DNA of 64,000 bases from a virus. The stretch is taken from positions 1-64,000 of the IMG/VR virus record IMGVR_UViG_3300013131_000024; one strand, written 5' to 3'. Position 1 is the stretch's first letter. Every line of letters starts with the position of its first letter. This document shows, one piece after another, positions 7,046 to 15,144 of the stretch. The notes under the pieces are model-generated. The model made no database searches and had not been told where the DNA came from. It saw nothing but the letters and a program-made list of their open reading frames with translations. The translations under genes were made by a program, and so were the position numbers.

Positions 7046-9379
7046 ATGAGCATCACGGTAATCAAGAGAGACGGAAAGAAAGAACCACTTACTATCGAAA
7101 AGTGGCAGGCACAAGTGGCAAAAGTTTGTAAAGGAATCGCAGACGTTAGCCAATCAATGATAGAAATCAAGGCTCAACCACATTTTTACGACGGAATAAC
7201 CACGGAAGAAATCGATGGAATAACTCTACGAGCCATCGTTGATCTCATCGACATCGAACACAATCCTGATGTAGGGCACACGAATTATCAATATGTGGCC
7301 GGTAAGCAACGACTCTCTATGCTACGCAAAGATGTCTATGGCCAATATGAACCTCCACATCTCTATGACATAGTAAAGAAGAATGTATCAGTGGGATTAT
7401 ATAGCCCAGAGTTATTAGAGTGGTATACCGAGGACGATTGGAACAAAATGAATGATATTATCGATCATTCAAAAGATGAAGAATATGGTTATGCTGCTAT
7501 TGAACAGCTAATCGAAAAATATCTTGTAAGAAATCGTAGTACCAAAGAGATCTATGAAACACCACAAGTTAGATACATGGTTGCAGCAGCAACGGTGTTT
7601 CACAAAGAAGAGCCTAATTCGGCTCGAATGAAATATATTAAGGAATATTACAATGCGGCTTCTGACGGTCTATTTACTCTCGCTACTCCTGTTCTTGCTG
7701 GGCTTGGCACTCCCACTAAGCAGTTCAGTAGTTGTGTGCTCATTCGCAGTGATGATGACCTTGACTCCATTTTTGCTTCTGGCGAAATGATGGCCAAGTA
7801 TGCCAGCAAGAGAGCAGGTATTGGTTTGGAGATTGGACGATTACGTCCTTTGGGTAGTCCTATCAGGGGCGGCGAAATCATGCACACTGGCATGATTCCT
7901 TTTTTGAAAAAGTGGTTCGGAGACTTAAGGAGTTGTTCACAAGGTGGTATTCGCAATGCAAGTGCTACTGTGTTTTATCCTATTTGGCATCATCAGTTTG
8001 ACGATCTTATTGTCCTTAAGAATAATCAAGGAACTGAAGAGACTCGCGTCAGACATATGGACTACGGAGTTGTACTATCGGCGTTCTTTTGGCGTAGGTT
8101 TAAAAATAAAGAAAACATCACGTTCTTTGATCCTAACGAAGTACCTGATTTGTACGAAGCCTTTTACAAAAACACAACTGAGTTTGAAGAACTTTATGTT
8201 AGATACGAAAAACGTAAAGACCTTAGAAAAAAAGTAATGTCTGCTGAAGAAGCATTCAAATCAGGCATACTCAAGGAGCGTACAGATACAGGTCGCATCT
8301 ATTTGGTGTTTATTGATAATGTTATGAATCAAGGACCGTTTGATCCTGAATATCATACTATCTATCAAAGTAATCTGTGCTGCGAGATCTTATTGCCAAC
8401 CCGTCCATTTAAGAGATTAGACGACGTGGAAGGACGCATAGCGTTATGCACACTGGGATCCATCAACTGGGGTGCGTTCCGTAACCCAGAAGACATGCGT
8501 AGAGCCTGTCGCATATTACAAAGAAGCCTATGTAATATCCTAGACTATCAGGATTTCTTAAGTATTCAAAGTAAGTTGAGCAACGACGAAATCCAACCTC
8601 TAGGGATAGGCGTTACAAATTTAGCCTATTGGCATGCGAAAAGGGGAATCAAGTATGGCGACAAAGACGCATTGGCAGAAGTTAAACTTTGGATGGAGCA
8701 TCAAGCCTTTTACCTTACAGAAGCAACTGTTGAGCTTGCCAAAGAAAGAGGAAAATGCAAAGAATCAGATAGAACAAGATACGGACAAGGAATCTTCCCT
8801 TGGGAAAGAAGAGCTGACGGAGTTAACGAACTTACCGACTTCTCTCCAGAACTCGATTGGGAGTCGCTCCGTCAAGAAATGAAAACACACGGAGTAAGAA
8901 ATGCTACATTAATGGCTATTGCTCCAGTAGAGTCTAGTAGTGTTGTTATTAATAGCACAAACGGTATTGAAATGCCTATGAGTTTGATATCAACCAAGGA
9001 AAGTAAAGCAGGATCGTTTACACAGGTCGTTCCCGAGTATAACAGATTGAAAAACAAATACCAACTAATGTGGGATCAAAAAGACTGCGACGGATACCTC
9101 AAAACTGCGTCTGTATTAGCAGCATATGTAGATCAGAGTATTAGCACTAACACTTTCTACAATCCAGCACACTTTCCAGATAGAAAAGTACCAACGACGT
9201 TGATTGCTAAAAATCTTATGCAAGCACATGTATGGGGTTTGAAAACATTCTATTATAGCTTGATTAATAAGGCAGGATCTAAAATAGAGGAAAGAACTCC
9301 CGAAGTACATTATAATGGTTTTCATAATGAACGAGAACTTATAGAAGAAATAGAAGATTGCGAAGCTTGTAAGTTATGA
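7046..9379 (+). CDS. nrdA: ribonucleoside-diphosphate reductase alpha subunit, class I
   Basis: 777 residues, full length for class Ia NrdA. It reduces ribonucleoside diphosphates to deoxy forms together with the NrdB encoded at 10070. Visible parts: an N-terminal ATP-cone (TVIKRDGKKEPL), the active-site Cys in FSSCVLI, the radical-site loop SNLCCEI (Asn, Cys, Glu), the partner Cys in ALCTLGSINWG, the TFYYS tyrosine pair of the radical path, and a C-terminal redox tail CEACKL. The tail Cys are only two residues apart (CxxC), tighter than in E. coli. The glutaredoxin at 11364 is a likely reductant. It ends in an ATGA overlap with the next gene. Confidence 0.95.
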   Translation: MSITVIKRDGKKEPLTIEKWQAQVAKVCKGIADVSQSMIEIKAQPHFYDGITTEEIDGITLRAIVDLIDIEHNPDVGHTNYQYVAGKQRLSMLRKDVYGQYEPPHLYDIVKKNVSVGLYSPELLEWYTEDDWNKMNDIIDHSKDEEYGYAAIEQLIEKYLVRNRSTKEIYETPQVRYMVAAATVFHKEEPNSARMKYIKEYYNAASDGLFTLATPVLAGLGTPTKQFSSCVLIRSDDDLDSIFASGEMMAKYASKRAGIGLEIGRLRPLGSPIRGGEIMHTGMIPFLKKWFGDLRSCSQGGIRNASATVFYPIWHHQFDDLIVLKNNQGTEETRVRHMDYGVVLSAFFWRRFKNKENITFFDPNEVPDLYEAFYKNTTEFEELYVRYEKRKDLRKKVMSAEEAFKSGILKERTDTGRIYLVFIDNVMNQGPFDPEYHTIYQSNLCCEILLPTRPFKRLDDVEGRIALCTLGSINWGAFRNPEDMRRACRILQRSLCNILDYQDFLSIQSKLSNDEIQPLGIGVTNLAYWHAKRGIKYGDKDALAEVKLWMEHQAFYLTEATVELAKERGKCKESDRTRYGQGIFPWERRADGVNELTDFSPELDWESLRQEMKTHGVRNATLMAIAPVESSSVVINSTNGIEMPMSLISTKESKAGSFTQVVPEYNRLKNKYQLMWDQKDCDGYLKTASVLAAYVDQSISTNTFYNPAHFPDRKVPTTLIAKNLMQAHVWGLKTFYYSLINKAGSKIEERTPEVHYNGFHNERELIEEIEDCEACKL

Positions 9380-10107
9380 GTAAAAAGTTAGCTGGTCGTA
9401 GATTAAGGATCGGATTCTTCGGTGATAGTTTTTGTAAGAGCAATCTTTCCGGAACATACATTAATAAATTGGAAAATTATCTGCAGGCAGATGTAGTAAA
9501 TCTAGGCACTGGTGGATCTTCAATTGAAGATGCTATTTTATTACAGTTTAATCCGATGAAGGAATCACCGCCTGACATTTGTGTGTTCTTATGGACGTCA
9601 GCTCATAGATTATATCATCCTAAAATTAGAAACATAACTATTCATAGCGCATATCAAAATGCGACTCATACTGATAACCCTGTTTGGTCGGCCGCGTACG
9701 AATATTACAAACACATTAGTGATATACAGGCGACGAATTTTAGATATGTATCTGTATTATTTTATTTTGAATCAAAAATTTTGGCAAGTTTGCCAAAGAA
9801 CACTAAAATAATACATTTATGGTCGTTTGGTGAATCGGCGGAATGGTCTCACGATGCATATGCGCCGAATAAATTAACATATGCACACAGATTTTCAACA
9901 GGAGTTGAAATACGTCCTTCTTTAGTATCGCTGGCATGTTTTGATAGGCATATTGATAAAATTACTAATGATACCTGCCCTAATCATTTAAACAATCAGG
10001 AAAAAAATGAAATACTATTTCAATGGATATTAGATGCAATACAAAATTATCAAAATGGAAGATTAATAGATGAGTCAACAACAATACAACTTAAAAGAAA
10101 AGACTGA
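9376..10107 (+). CDS. SGNH-hydrolase-like protein between nrdA and nrdB
   Basis: 243 residues. Block I appears as RIGFFGDSFCKS (Ser nucleophile candidate in GDSF), block II as NLGTGGSSIED and a possible block V around CPNHLNN. This is the SGNH/GDSL esterase fold, which in phages may deacetylate surface sugars. It overlaps nrdA by four bases and nrdB by 38 bases, so it is co-translated, yet it has no known place in ribonucleotide reduction; it looks like an insertion into the operon. The block III Asn is not clear, so activity is uncertain. Confidence 0.65.
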   Translation: MSKKLAGRRLRIGFFGDSFCKSNLSGTYINKLENYLQADVVNLGTGGSSIEDAILLQFNPMKESPPDICVFLWTSAHRLYHPKIRNITIHSAYQNATHTDNPVWSAAYEYYKHISDIQATNFRYVSVLFYFESKILASLPKNTKIIHLWSFGESAEWSHDAYAPNKLTYAHRFSTGVEIRPSLVSLACFDRHIDKITNDTCPNHLNNQEKNEILFQWILDAIQNYQNGRLIDESTTIQLKRKD

Positions 10108-11179
10108 TTACTTACAACGAAAGATGTTTCTAGATCCTTCGGGACCAGTAACGATCCAACGTTTCGAAGAAGTAAAATATAATAAAATCGCAGACTTTGA
10201 AAAAACCGCCAGAGGATTTTTCTGGGTCCCAGAAGAAATTAGTTTAACAAAGGATGCACAAGACTTTAAGGAGGCTAGCGATGCAGTCAAACATATCTTC
10301 ACTAGCAACTTGCTTAGGCAAACTGCTCTTGACAGTCTGCAAGGCCGCGGCCCAAGTCAAATCTTTACTCCGGTCATAAGCCTACCAGAACTAGAAGCAT
10401 TAGTCTTTAATTGGACATTCTTTGAAACTAATATACATAGTCGTTCATACAGCCATATCATCCGTAATATCTATAATGTGCCTAAGGAAGTCTTTAACAC
10501 TATCCACGACACCGCAGAGATAGTGAATATGGCATCAAGTGTTGGCAAATATTATGACGACCTACACAAATTAAATTGCATAAAAGAGACAGATGATGAT
10601 CCAAATAATTGTCCAGAAGAAAGCCACATCAAAGCAATTTACCTAGCATTACACGCAAGTTATGCCTTAGAAGCATTTCGCTTTATGGTATCATTTGCCA
10701 CAAGTTTGGCCATGGTAGAAAACAAGATCTTTATTGGCAACGGCAACATCATTAGCCTAATCCTACAAGACGAACTACTGCACAAAGGTTGGACTGCTTG
10801 GCTGATCAATCAGGTAGTTAAAGAAGATCCGCGTTTTGCCAAGGCAGCACAAGAATGCCAGGATGAAGTTTTACAAATTTATAAAGATGTAATCCAAGAA
10901 GAAAAATCCTGGGCAGATTATCTATTCCAAAAAGGTCCAGTGATCGGACTCAACGCTAATATTTTAAAAGATTTTGTTGATTATACTGCTGTTGGTGCGC
11001 TAAAAGATATCGGAATCAAATATTGGGGTCATGCTCCAAAATCAACTCCGATTCCGTGGTTTAATAAGCACAGTGATACCAGCAAGAAACAAACAGCTCT
11101 ACAAGAAAATGAAAGTACCAATTATGTAATTGGTATCATGAGCGAAAATTTAGATTACAATGCCTTACCGGCTATATAA
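10070..11179 (+). CDS. nrdB: ribonucleoside-diphosphate reductase beta subunit, class I
   Basis: 369 residues, full-length NrdB that carries the diiron-tyrosyl radical. Ligands and radical residues are visible: Asp88 (ALDSLQGR), Glu119 and His123 with Tyr127 in FETNIHSRSYSHI, then Glu in ALEAFRFMVSF and Glu/His in LQDELLHKGW. Compared with the E. coli and T4 proteins (ETIHSRSY) there is one extra residue between the first Glu and His. The tail (about 345-369) is the usual NrdA-binding peptide region. It overlaps the SGNH gene by 38 bases and the following small gene by one. Confidence 0.95.
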   Translation: MSQQQYNLKEKTDYLQRKMFLDPSGPVTIQRFEEVKYNKIADFEKTARGFFWVPEEISLTKDAQDFKEASDAVKHIFTSNLLRQTALDSLQGRGPSQIFTPVISLPELEALVFNWTFFETNIHSRSYSHIIRNIYNVPKEVFNTIHDTAEIVNMASSVGKYYDDLHKLNCIKETDDDPNNCPEESHIKAIYLALHASYALEAFRFMVSFATSLAMVENKIFIGNGNIISLILQDELLHKGWTAWLINQVVKEDPRFAKAAQECQDEVLQIYKDVIQEEKSWADYLFQKGPVIGLNANILKDFVDYTAVGALKDIGIKYWGHAPKSTPIPWFNKHSDTSKKQTALQENESTNYVIGIMSENLDYNALPAI

Positions 11180-11352
11180 TGTATATGTATAAAGCACAAT
11201 TTAAACGTCATTCCCCTTATGAATCGTGGACTACGATCGGAAACTACGGTAGCGAGCAGGCTGCTATAAGTGCAGCCTTACAGTATAAAAATAAGGGAAT
11301 GCTGTTGGTAAGAGTGACAGACAGCAAGGGTGCTGTAATATATTCGAGTTAG
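11179..11352 (+). CDS. 57-residue phage protein, unknown function
   Basis: The ORF starts in a TAATG overlap with nrdB and ends 11 bases before glutaredoxin, so the spacing argues it is real. The protein is small, basic at first (YKAQFKRHSPYESW) and seems to form a small alpha/beta fold (helix SEQAAISAALQYKNK, strand LLVRVTDSKGAVIY). It resembles short phage proteins that accompany nucleotide genes, but no function is known. Confidence 0.6.
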   Translation: MYMYKAQFKRHSPYESWTTIGNYGSEQAAISAALQYKNKGMLLVRVTDSKGAVIYSS

Positions 11353-11363
11353 GAAGATTGAGT

Positions 11364-11621
11364 ATGAAAGCAATTGTTTGGAGTAAGTATCGTTGTCCTT
11401 ATTGTGATCAGGCAAAGGCCTTGTTAACACAAAAAGGAATAGTGTTTGAAGAAAAGAAAATCGGTGATGGGTATACAAAAGAAGATTTGTTAGAAGCTGT
11501 TCCGAATGCAAAAACTGTGCCACAGGTTTTTTTGGATGACAAACTTGTTGGCGGATTCACTGAACTAAGAAAATTATTTGATCAGTGGGAGAATCAATCG
11601 TACGGAGACGGAAGAGTATAA
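11364..11621 (+). CDS. grxC: glutaredoxin
   Basis: About 85 residues with the redox site CPYC near the N-terminus (SKYRCPYCDQAKALL), the cis-Pro motif TVPQVFLDD, and GGFTEL for glutathione binding, all standard for dithiol glutaredoxins. It probably reduces the phage NrdA. ATG 11364 is chosen because AGGAAG lies 7 bases upstream; a TTG two codons earlier is less likely. It overlaps the next gene by one base (TAATG). The symbol is by family only. Confidence 0.9.
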   Translation: MKAIVWSKYRCPYCDQAKALLTQKGIVFEEKKIGDGYTKEDLLEAVPNAKTVPQVFLDDKLVGGFTELRKLFDQWENQSYGDGRV

Positions 11622-11911
11622 TGTTAATTAATAAAAAGTTTTCAAGTGGCGATATTGTATCAATAAAACTTACCAGCGGAGAAGAATTGATAGCAAAATT
11701 ATCCGAAGATCAGGATACATTGTACACTATCAACAAACCAATGGTTTTAAGTATGTCTGCACAAGGACTTGGTATGATGCCCTATATGATCACTGTTAAT
11801 CCAGATCAAGCCATAACACTATTAAAATCTGCAGTGGCTGCGATGTCATCTACAGAAAAACAGTTTGCTGATGCGTATGTACAACAAACCACAGGAATAA
11901 AATTAGTTTAA
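11621..11911 (+). CDS. small beta-barrel-like phage protein (Sm-like pattern)
   Basis: 96 residues. The N-terminus (FSSGDIVSIKLTSGEELIAK) looks like the first strands of an Sm/LSm-type barrel, a pattern I know from an uncharacterised protein in T4-like cyanophages; the C-terminus is helical. It could bind RNA as Sm folds do, but that is inference. It starts within the stop of the glutaredoxin gene. Confidence 0.6.
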   Translation: MLINKKFSSGDIVSIKLTSGEELIAKLSEDQDTLYTINKPMVLSMSAQGLGMMPYMITVNPDQAITLLKSAVAAMSSTEKQFADAYVQQTTGIKLV

Positions 11912-11920
11912 GGAATCTAG

Positions 11921-12352
11921 ATGGCCAACGACAGTTCACTTTTACCTACCACAGCAGCACCGCCCGGTTCGGCTCCAACAGCAGGTGATAACACAGGTAG
12001 TGCTTTTGATTACAGCGATCATCTAGATCGTATAGTAACGGCTCTAGAACAACTGTCGTTGAGTATGGCATTCGTTGCAGATAAGATCGATAACATATCA
12101 GATAAGATCGATAACATATCGGTTCAATCTACAACCATATCTCAACAACAAACAACTATTGCCGCCAAACAAACAGCAATAGAAACTTATCAGAAAAAAT
12201 TAAAAGAGCTGGGCGAAGGCGATGGTGTGCATATATTAGGTCCTTATGAATGGTTGTCTATGTATGCTATCTATAAACTTCTTGTAGATCAAGGAGTCAC
12301 AGATTTCGCATCTATTAAAGCTCAAATAGATGCATTACCTAAAAACTTTTAA
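11921..12352 (+). CDS. coiled-coil phage protein with internal repeat
   Basis: 143 residues. The first 35 are Pro/Ser/Thr-rich and likely flexible, residues 36-85 a coiled coil that includes a perfect 7-residue duplication (DKIDNIS twice), and 90-143 a helical domain (GPYEWLSMYAIYKLL). It lies just before the PAAR spike gene, which fits a baseplate or spike-assembly role. No enzyme motif is present. Confidence 0.6.
   Translation: MANDSSLLPTTAAPPGSAPTAGDNTGSAFDYSDHLDRIVTALEQLSLSMAFVADKIDNISDKIDNISVQSTTISQQQTTIAAKQTAIETYQKKLKELGEGDGVHILGPYEWLSMYAIYKLLVDQGVTDFASIKAQIDALPKNF
12079..12120 (+). repeat. 21-bp tandem duplication
   Basis: Two perfect adjacent copies of a 21-base unit (AGATAAGATCGATAACATAT plus C) inside the coiled-coil gene. 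Each copy adds seven residues, exactly two helical turns, so the coiled coil is kept in register. Confidence 0.85.
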
Positions 12353-12355
12353 TCT

Positions 12356-13327
12356 ATGTCTAATGGTGTAAGTCGTAATGCAGGACAAGATTCAGCGGGA
12401 GGCGCTCTCATACAAGGGTCGGGGGATGTATTCACTAACGACAAACCGACTGTAAGAGTCGGAGATGCAGTGGCAGGCCACGGAAGAGGAGCACATCGAG
12501 GACCAGTCATGGCAGATGGTTCTAAAACTGTGTTTACAAATAATATCAGCACAGTTCGCCAAGGAGATCCTGCTAGTTGCGGACATCCTGCCACAGGCAG
12601 CGGAGATGTGTATGCAGGAGATGAAGTTGACACTGATACACCATCAAATAGAGATATGAATGCTGGAGACGATCACGATCCCGATTCTCCTGGATCAGGA
12701 TCTACGTATGTAAAAAGCAAAAAAAGTATTGATCAAAGCGAATTAGTTCCGTTAGACGAAAAAAATGCAGATAAGTCTCCGGGTAAAGCTAATATAGCTC
12801 TCAGCAAGAATTGCGCAGATATAGCCAGCCTATCACCTTTCCCGTCCGGAGGAGCTATCGATAATATTTCATTATCACCTAACTACACAGTAGGTAAACT
12901 TACTAGAAAACCTCATGTAACTTTTGATAATGCTCTTAGAGGGGACGAATCCGGTTTAAGTCTAGAAGAAATAGTTTGCAATTTAAAACTGTTGGCTGTG
13001 AATTGTCTAGAACCTATAAAATCTAGATTTCCTAACTCTTTTATTACAAATACCTGGAGACCACCGAGCGGTAATCCTCGTAGCCAGCATCCAAAAGGGC
13101 AGGCAGCTGATATCCAATTTCGTAATACTAGCAAAGCAGATTATTATGTCATCGCTCAATGGATCAGAGACAATGTAAGCTATGACCAACTATTGTTAGA
13201 ATATAAAACTACTGGATCGGGATTACCATGGATTCACATTAGTTTTGATAAATCAAATCAAAGAAGCCAAGTCTTGACTTTATTAAATAATTCAACCTAT
13301 TCACAAGGATTAACACAACTAGCATGA
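12356..13327 (+). CDS. PAAR-domain spike fused to an M15-type peptidoglycan peptidase
   Basis: 323 residues. Residues 1-90 are a PAAR repeat domain (GALIQGSGDVFTND, GGHG/HRGP and CGHPATGSGDVYAGD motifs), the sharpened tip of contractile-tail spikes. After a Gly/Asp/Ser linker (91-160), residues 205-323 carry the M15 zinc-peptidase motifs: SQHPKGQAADIQF (His245 and Asp252) and WIHISF (third ligand His294). The protein would therefore pierce the outer membrane and cut peptide crosslinks of the wall. In T4 the tip (gp5.4) and the cell-wall enzyme (gp5) are separate proteins, so this fusion is different. ATGA overlap with the next gene. Confidence 0.85.
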   Translation: MSNGVSRNAGQDSAGGALIQGSGDVFTNDKPTVRVGDAVAGHGRGAHRGPVMADGSKTVFTNNISTVRQGDPASCGHPATGSGDVYAGDEVDTDTPSNRDMNAGDDHDPDSPGSGSTYVKSKKSIDQSELVPLDEKNADKSPGKANIALSKNCADIASLSPFPSGGAIDNISLSPNYTVGKLTRKPHVTFDNALRGDESGLSLEEIVCNLKLLAVNCLEPIKSRFPNSFITNTWRPPSGNPRSQHPKGQAADIQFRNTSKADYYVIAQWIRDNVSYDQLLLEYKTTGSGLPWIHISFDKSNQRSQVLTLLNNSTYSQGLTQLA

Positions 13328-13734
13328 AAAAATTATTTTGGAATATCTTAGGATTTTCAAGTCTAGGAATGGCCTATATCGGAGTCATTACTCCTGGCAT
13401 TCCTTATTCACCGTTCGTGGTGTTTTCTGCATACTGTTTTTCAAAAGGTTCGGAACGTATGCATCGTTGGATTTACAATCATAAAATATTTGGTCCATTC
13501 TTAACTAATTGGAACGAAAAACGTGTATTTCCTCAAAAACTTCGCTATTTGATGTTGACAATGATGTCATTGAGTCTTATACTAATGTATACCGGTGGAG
13601 TTAAACTTATTGGCATAATTTCAACCGCGGTATTTATGGCGCTAGTGGCTATGTGGGCTTGGAGATATCCCAACACACCCGAAGAACACGATAGACGCAA
13701 AGATGCAGGTGAAAAGATAGGTTGGATTAAATAA
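13324..13734 (+). CDS. DUF454 (YbaN-like) inner-membrane protein
   Basis: 136 residues with two or three hydrophobic segments (about 5-35, 75-95, 97-112) and the family signature near the N-terminus (GITPGIPYSPFVVFSAYCFSKGSER). This is the DUF454/YbaN membrane family, of unknown biochemical role. It is rare in phages. It is coupled to the spike gene (ATGA) and ends 7 bases before the tmRNA. Confidence 0.8.
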   Translation: MKKLFWNILGFSSLGMAYIGVITPGIPYSPFVVFSAYCFSKGSERMHRWIYNHKIFGPFLTNWNEKRVFPQKLRYLMLTMMSLSLILMYTGGVKLIGIISTAVFMALVAMWAWRYPNTPEEHDRRKDAGEKIGWIK

Positions 13735-13740
13735 AAGTTA

Positions 13741-14029
13741 TTGCTGTATGAAGCAAAGAGAAAAGTGTTCTGGACGCGGGTTCGATTCCCGCCCGGTCCA
13801 CCAAAAGCACACTGATTGTCCCACAGAGGCCATTGCTAATATCTGTACAGTGTGTTTCTGACGGGCCGGACCTGGTTTCGACAGGGCAAAGAGTAACAGA
13901 GTGGACAGCAGGGTAGGCGATGACCCTAAATCAAGCAAATCTATAACTGCAAACGCAGCTAATGACGAGGTTTACGCTCTAGCAGCCTAAACTTCCGGGG
14001 CAACTATGCCTTGTAACCAAAAATAGTTG
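13741..14029 (+). ncRNA. ssrA: circularly permuted (two-piece) tmRNA
   Basis: The parts of a tmRNA are present in permuted order. The 3' acceptor piece comes first: T-arm GCGGG-TTCGATT-CCCGC (13776-13792), then CCGGTCC (13793-13799), discriminator A and CCA (13801-13803). An intervening hairpin follows (13804-13862; AAGCACACTG pairs with CAGTGTGTTT). The coding piece then starts at 13863 with GGGCCGG, which pairs with CCGGTCC (one G-U), followed by the D-loop sequence CTGGTTTCGACAGGG. The tag frame is 13949-13990, reading ANAANDEVYALAA then TAA. TGCTGT (13742) can pair with ACAGCA (13905) as helix P2. The mature RNA should be two chains made by removing the intervening loop. Confidence 0.92.
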
Positions 14030-14057
14030 AGCGGCTTTCGGGCCGCTTTCTTTTTTG
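14030..14057 (+). terminator. tmRNA terminator
   Basis: AGCGGC and GCCGCT form a stem with loop TTTCGG, followed by TTCTTTTTT. Confidence 0.85.
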
Positions 14058-14107
14058 TTATTGATTTTTCCTATGATCATTATTAAAAAATATTTAGGAA
14101 AAACCTA

Positions 14108-14137
14108 TTGATTTCCTATTTTAATAGGATATATACT
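14108..14137 (+). promoter_or_regulatory. ahpC promoter with internal inverted repeat
   Basis: TTGATT, 18 bases, TATACT, then a strong ribosome site at 14161. The spacer contains the inverted repeat CCTATT-TT-AATAGG (14115-14128), placed where an operator would control polymerase. A further CCTATT lies just upstream at 14104. Confidence 0.6.
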
Positions 14138-14171
14138 ATTTGTTAGTTTTCAACACACACAAGGAGATAAA

Positions 14172-14717
14172 ATGAAAACAGTTGGTGATAAATTAGAAGC
14201 CTTTAGTCTGGTAGGCGTTAAACCAGGTCAACCACAAGATGCCTTTTTCGATATCACAGAAAAGTCGTATGAAGGCAAATGGAAAGTAATTGTTTACTAT
14301 CCAAAGGATTTTACTTTCGTATGTCCAACTGAAATTGTTGCCTATGATAAGTTAGCTAAAGATTTCGAAGATCGTGAGGCTGTATTACTTACAGGCAGTA
14401 CAGACAACGAATTCTGCAAGATCAGTTGGCAGAATGCACACAGCGATCTAAAAAACATCAAACATGTTCAGTTCGCTGACACACAGCGTGGCGAACTAAG
14501 TCTTATCGATCAGTTAGGTGTATTTTATGCTCCGGCAGGTGCTGCTCTACGTGCTACATTTATCGTTGATCCAAACAACCAGATTCAACACGTGACAGTC
14601 AACAATCTCAACGTTGGTCGCAGCCCAGAAGAAACTCTGCGTGTATTAGATGCACTACAAACCGGCGAACTTTGTGCCTGCAACCGCACAGTTGGTGGCG
14701 ATACCCTAAAGGTATAA
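14172..14717 (+). CDS. ahpC: AhpC-type 2-Cys peroxiredoxin
   Basis: 181 residues, full length. The peroxidatic Cys51 is in FTFVCPTE, and the C-terminus has a Cys168-x-Cys170 pair in GELCACNR. That CxC end is characteristic of AhpC proteins that work with AhpD, as in mycobacteria, and an AhpD-like protein is encoded two genes on (15141). It would remove hydrogen peroxide, organic peroxides or peroxynitrite in the cytoplasm. It has its own promoter (14108) and an AAGGAG site. One base separates it from the next gene. Confidence 0.93.
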   Translation: MKTVGDKLEAFSLVGVKPGQPQDAFFDITEKSYEGKWKVIVYYPKDFTFVCPTEIVAYDKLAKDFEDREAVLLTGSTDNEFCKISWQNAHSDLKNIKHVQFADTQRGELSLIDQLGVFYAPAGAALRATFIVDPNNQIQHVTVNNLNVGRSPEETLRVLDALQTGELCACNRTVGGDTLKV

Positions 14718-14718
14718 T

Positions 14719-15144
14719 ATGCTAGAATGTTTGATCCTAGGTGATAGCCTTGCAGTTGGTGTTGGACAGATTCGCTCTGAATGTAAGACCTATGCTCGCA
14801 GTGGTATCAACAGTTATGATTACGTTAATAGACACGTGTTGTATACAGAATCTATTAATAAAGTAGCTAAGACTGTGATCATTAGCCTAGGATCAAACGA
14901 TTACAAGAGCATAAACACCTACGAAGAATTATTAACCCTAAGACAGTTTGTCAAAGCAGATAGAGTATATTGGATATTGCCTGCTATCAAAGATACAAAA
15001 AGAAACAACGTAAAAAAAGTAGCAGACAAATTCAATGACTTTGTTATCGATAGTCGTTCTCACGAACTCAGCCCTGATGGTGTTCACCCTACCTATAAGG
15101 GCTATAAATCGATAGCAAAACAAACACAAGGAGACACACAATGA
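14719..15144 (+). CDS. SGNH/GDSL hydrolase-like protein
   Basis: 141 residues, short for the family. Block I is ILGDSLAVGVGQ (Ser at residue 9), block III SLGSNDYKS, and block V SPDGVHPTYKGY with the Asp-x-x-His pair, so the catalytic residues seem complete. It probably hydrolyses an ester or O-acetyl group. It lies between ahpC and ahpD and shares its last four bases with the ahpD start, a second case here of an SGNH protein placed inside a redox-enzyme operon (see 9376). Confidence 0.75.
   Translation: MLECLILGDSLAVGVGQIRSECKTYARSGINSYDYVNRHVLYTESINKVAKTVIISLGSNDYKSINTYEELLTLRQFVKADRVYWILPAIKDTKRNNVKKVADKFNDFVIDSRSHELSPDGVHPTYKGYKSIAKQTQGDTQ

Noticed and set aside
11278-11523. Minus-strand ORF over the 57-residue gene and glutaredoxin
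   Set aside because: Shadow of two better genes with ribosome sites and tight spacing.
12349-12633. Minus-strand ORF of 94 codons opposite the PAAR domain
   Set aside because: Antisense of a Gly/Asp-rich domain; Pro/Ser/Leu composition typical of shadows.
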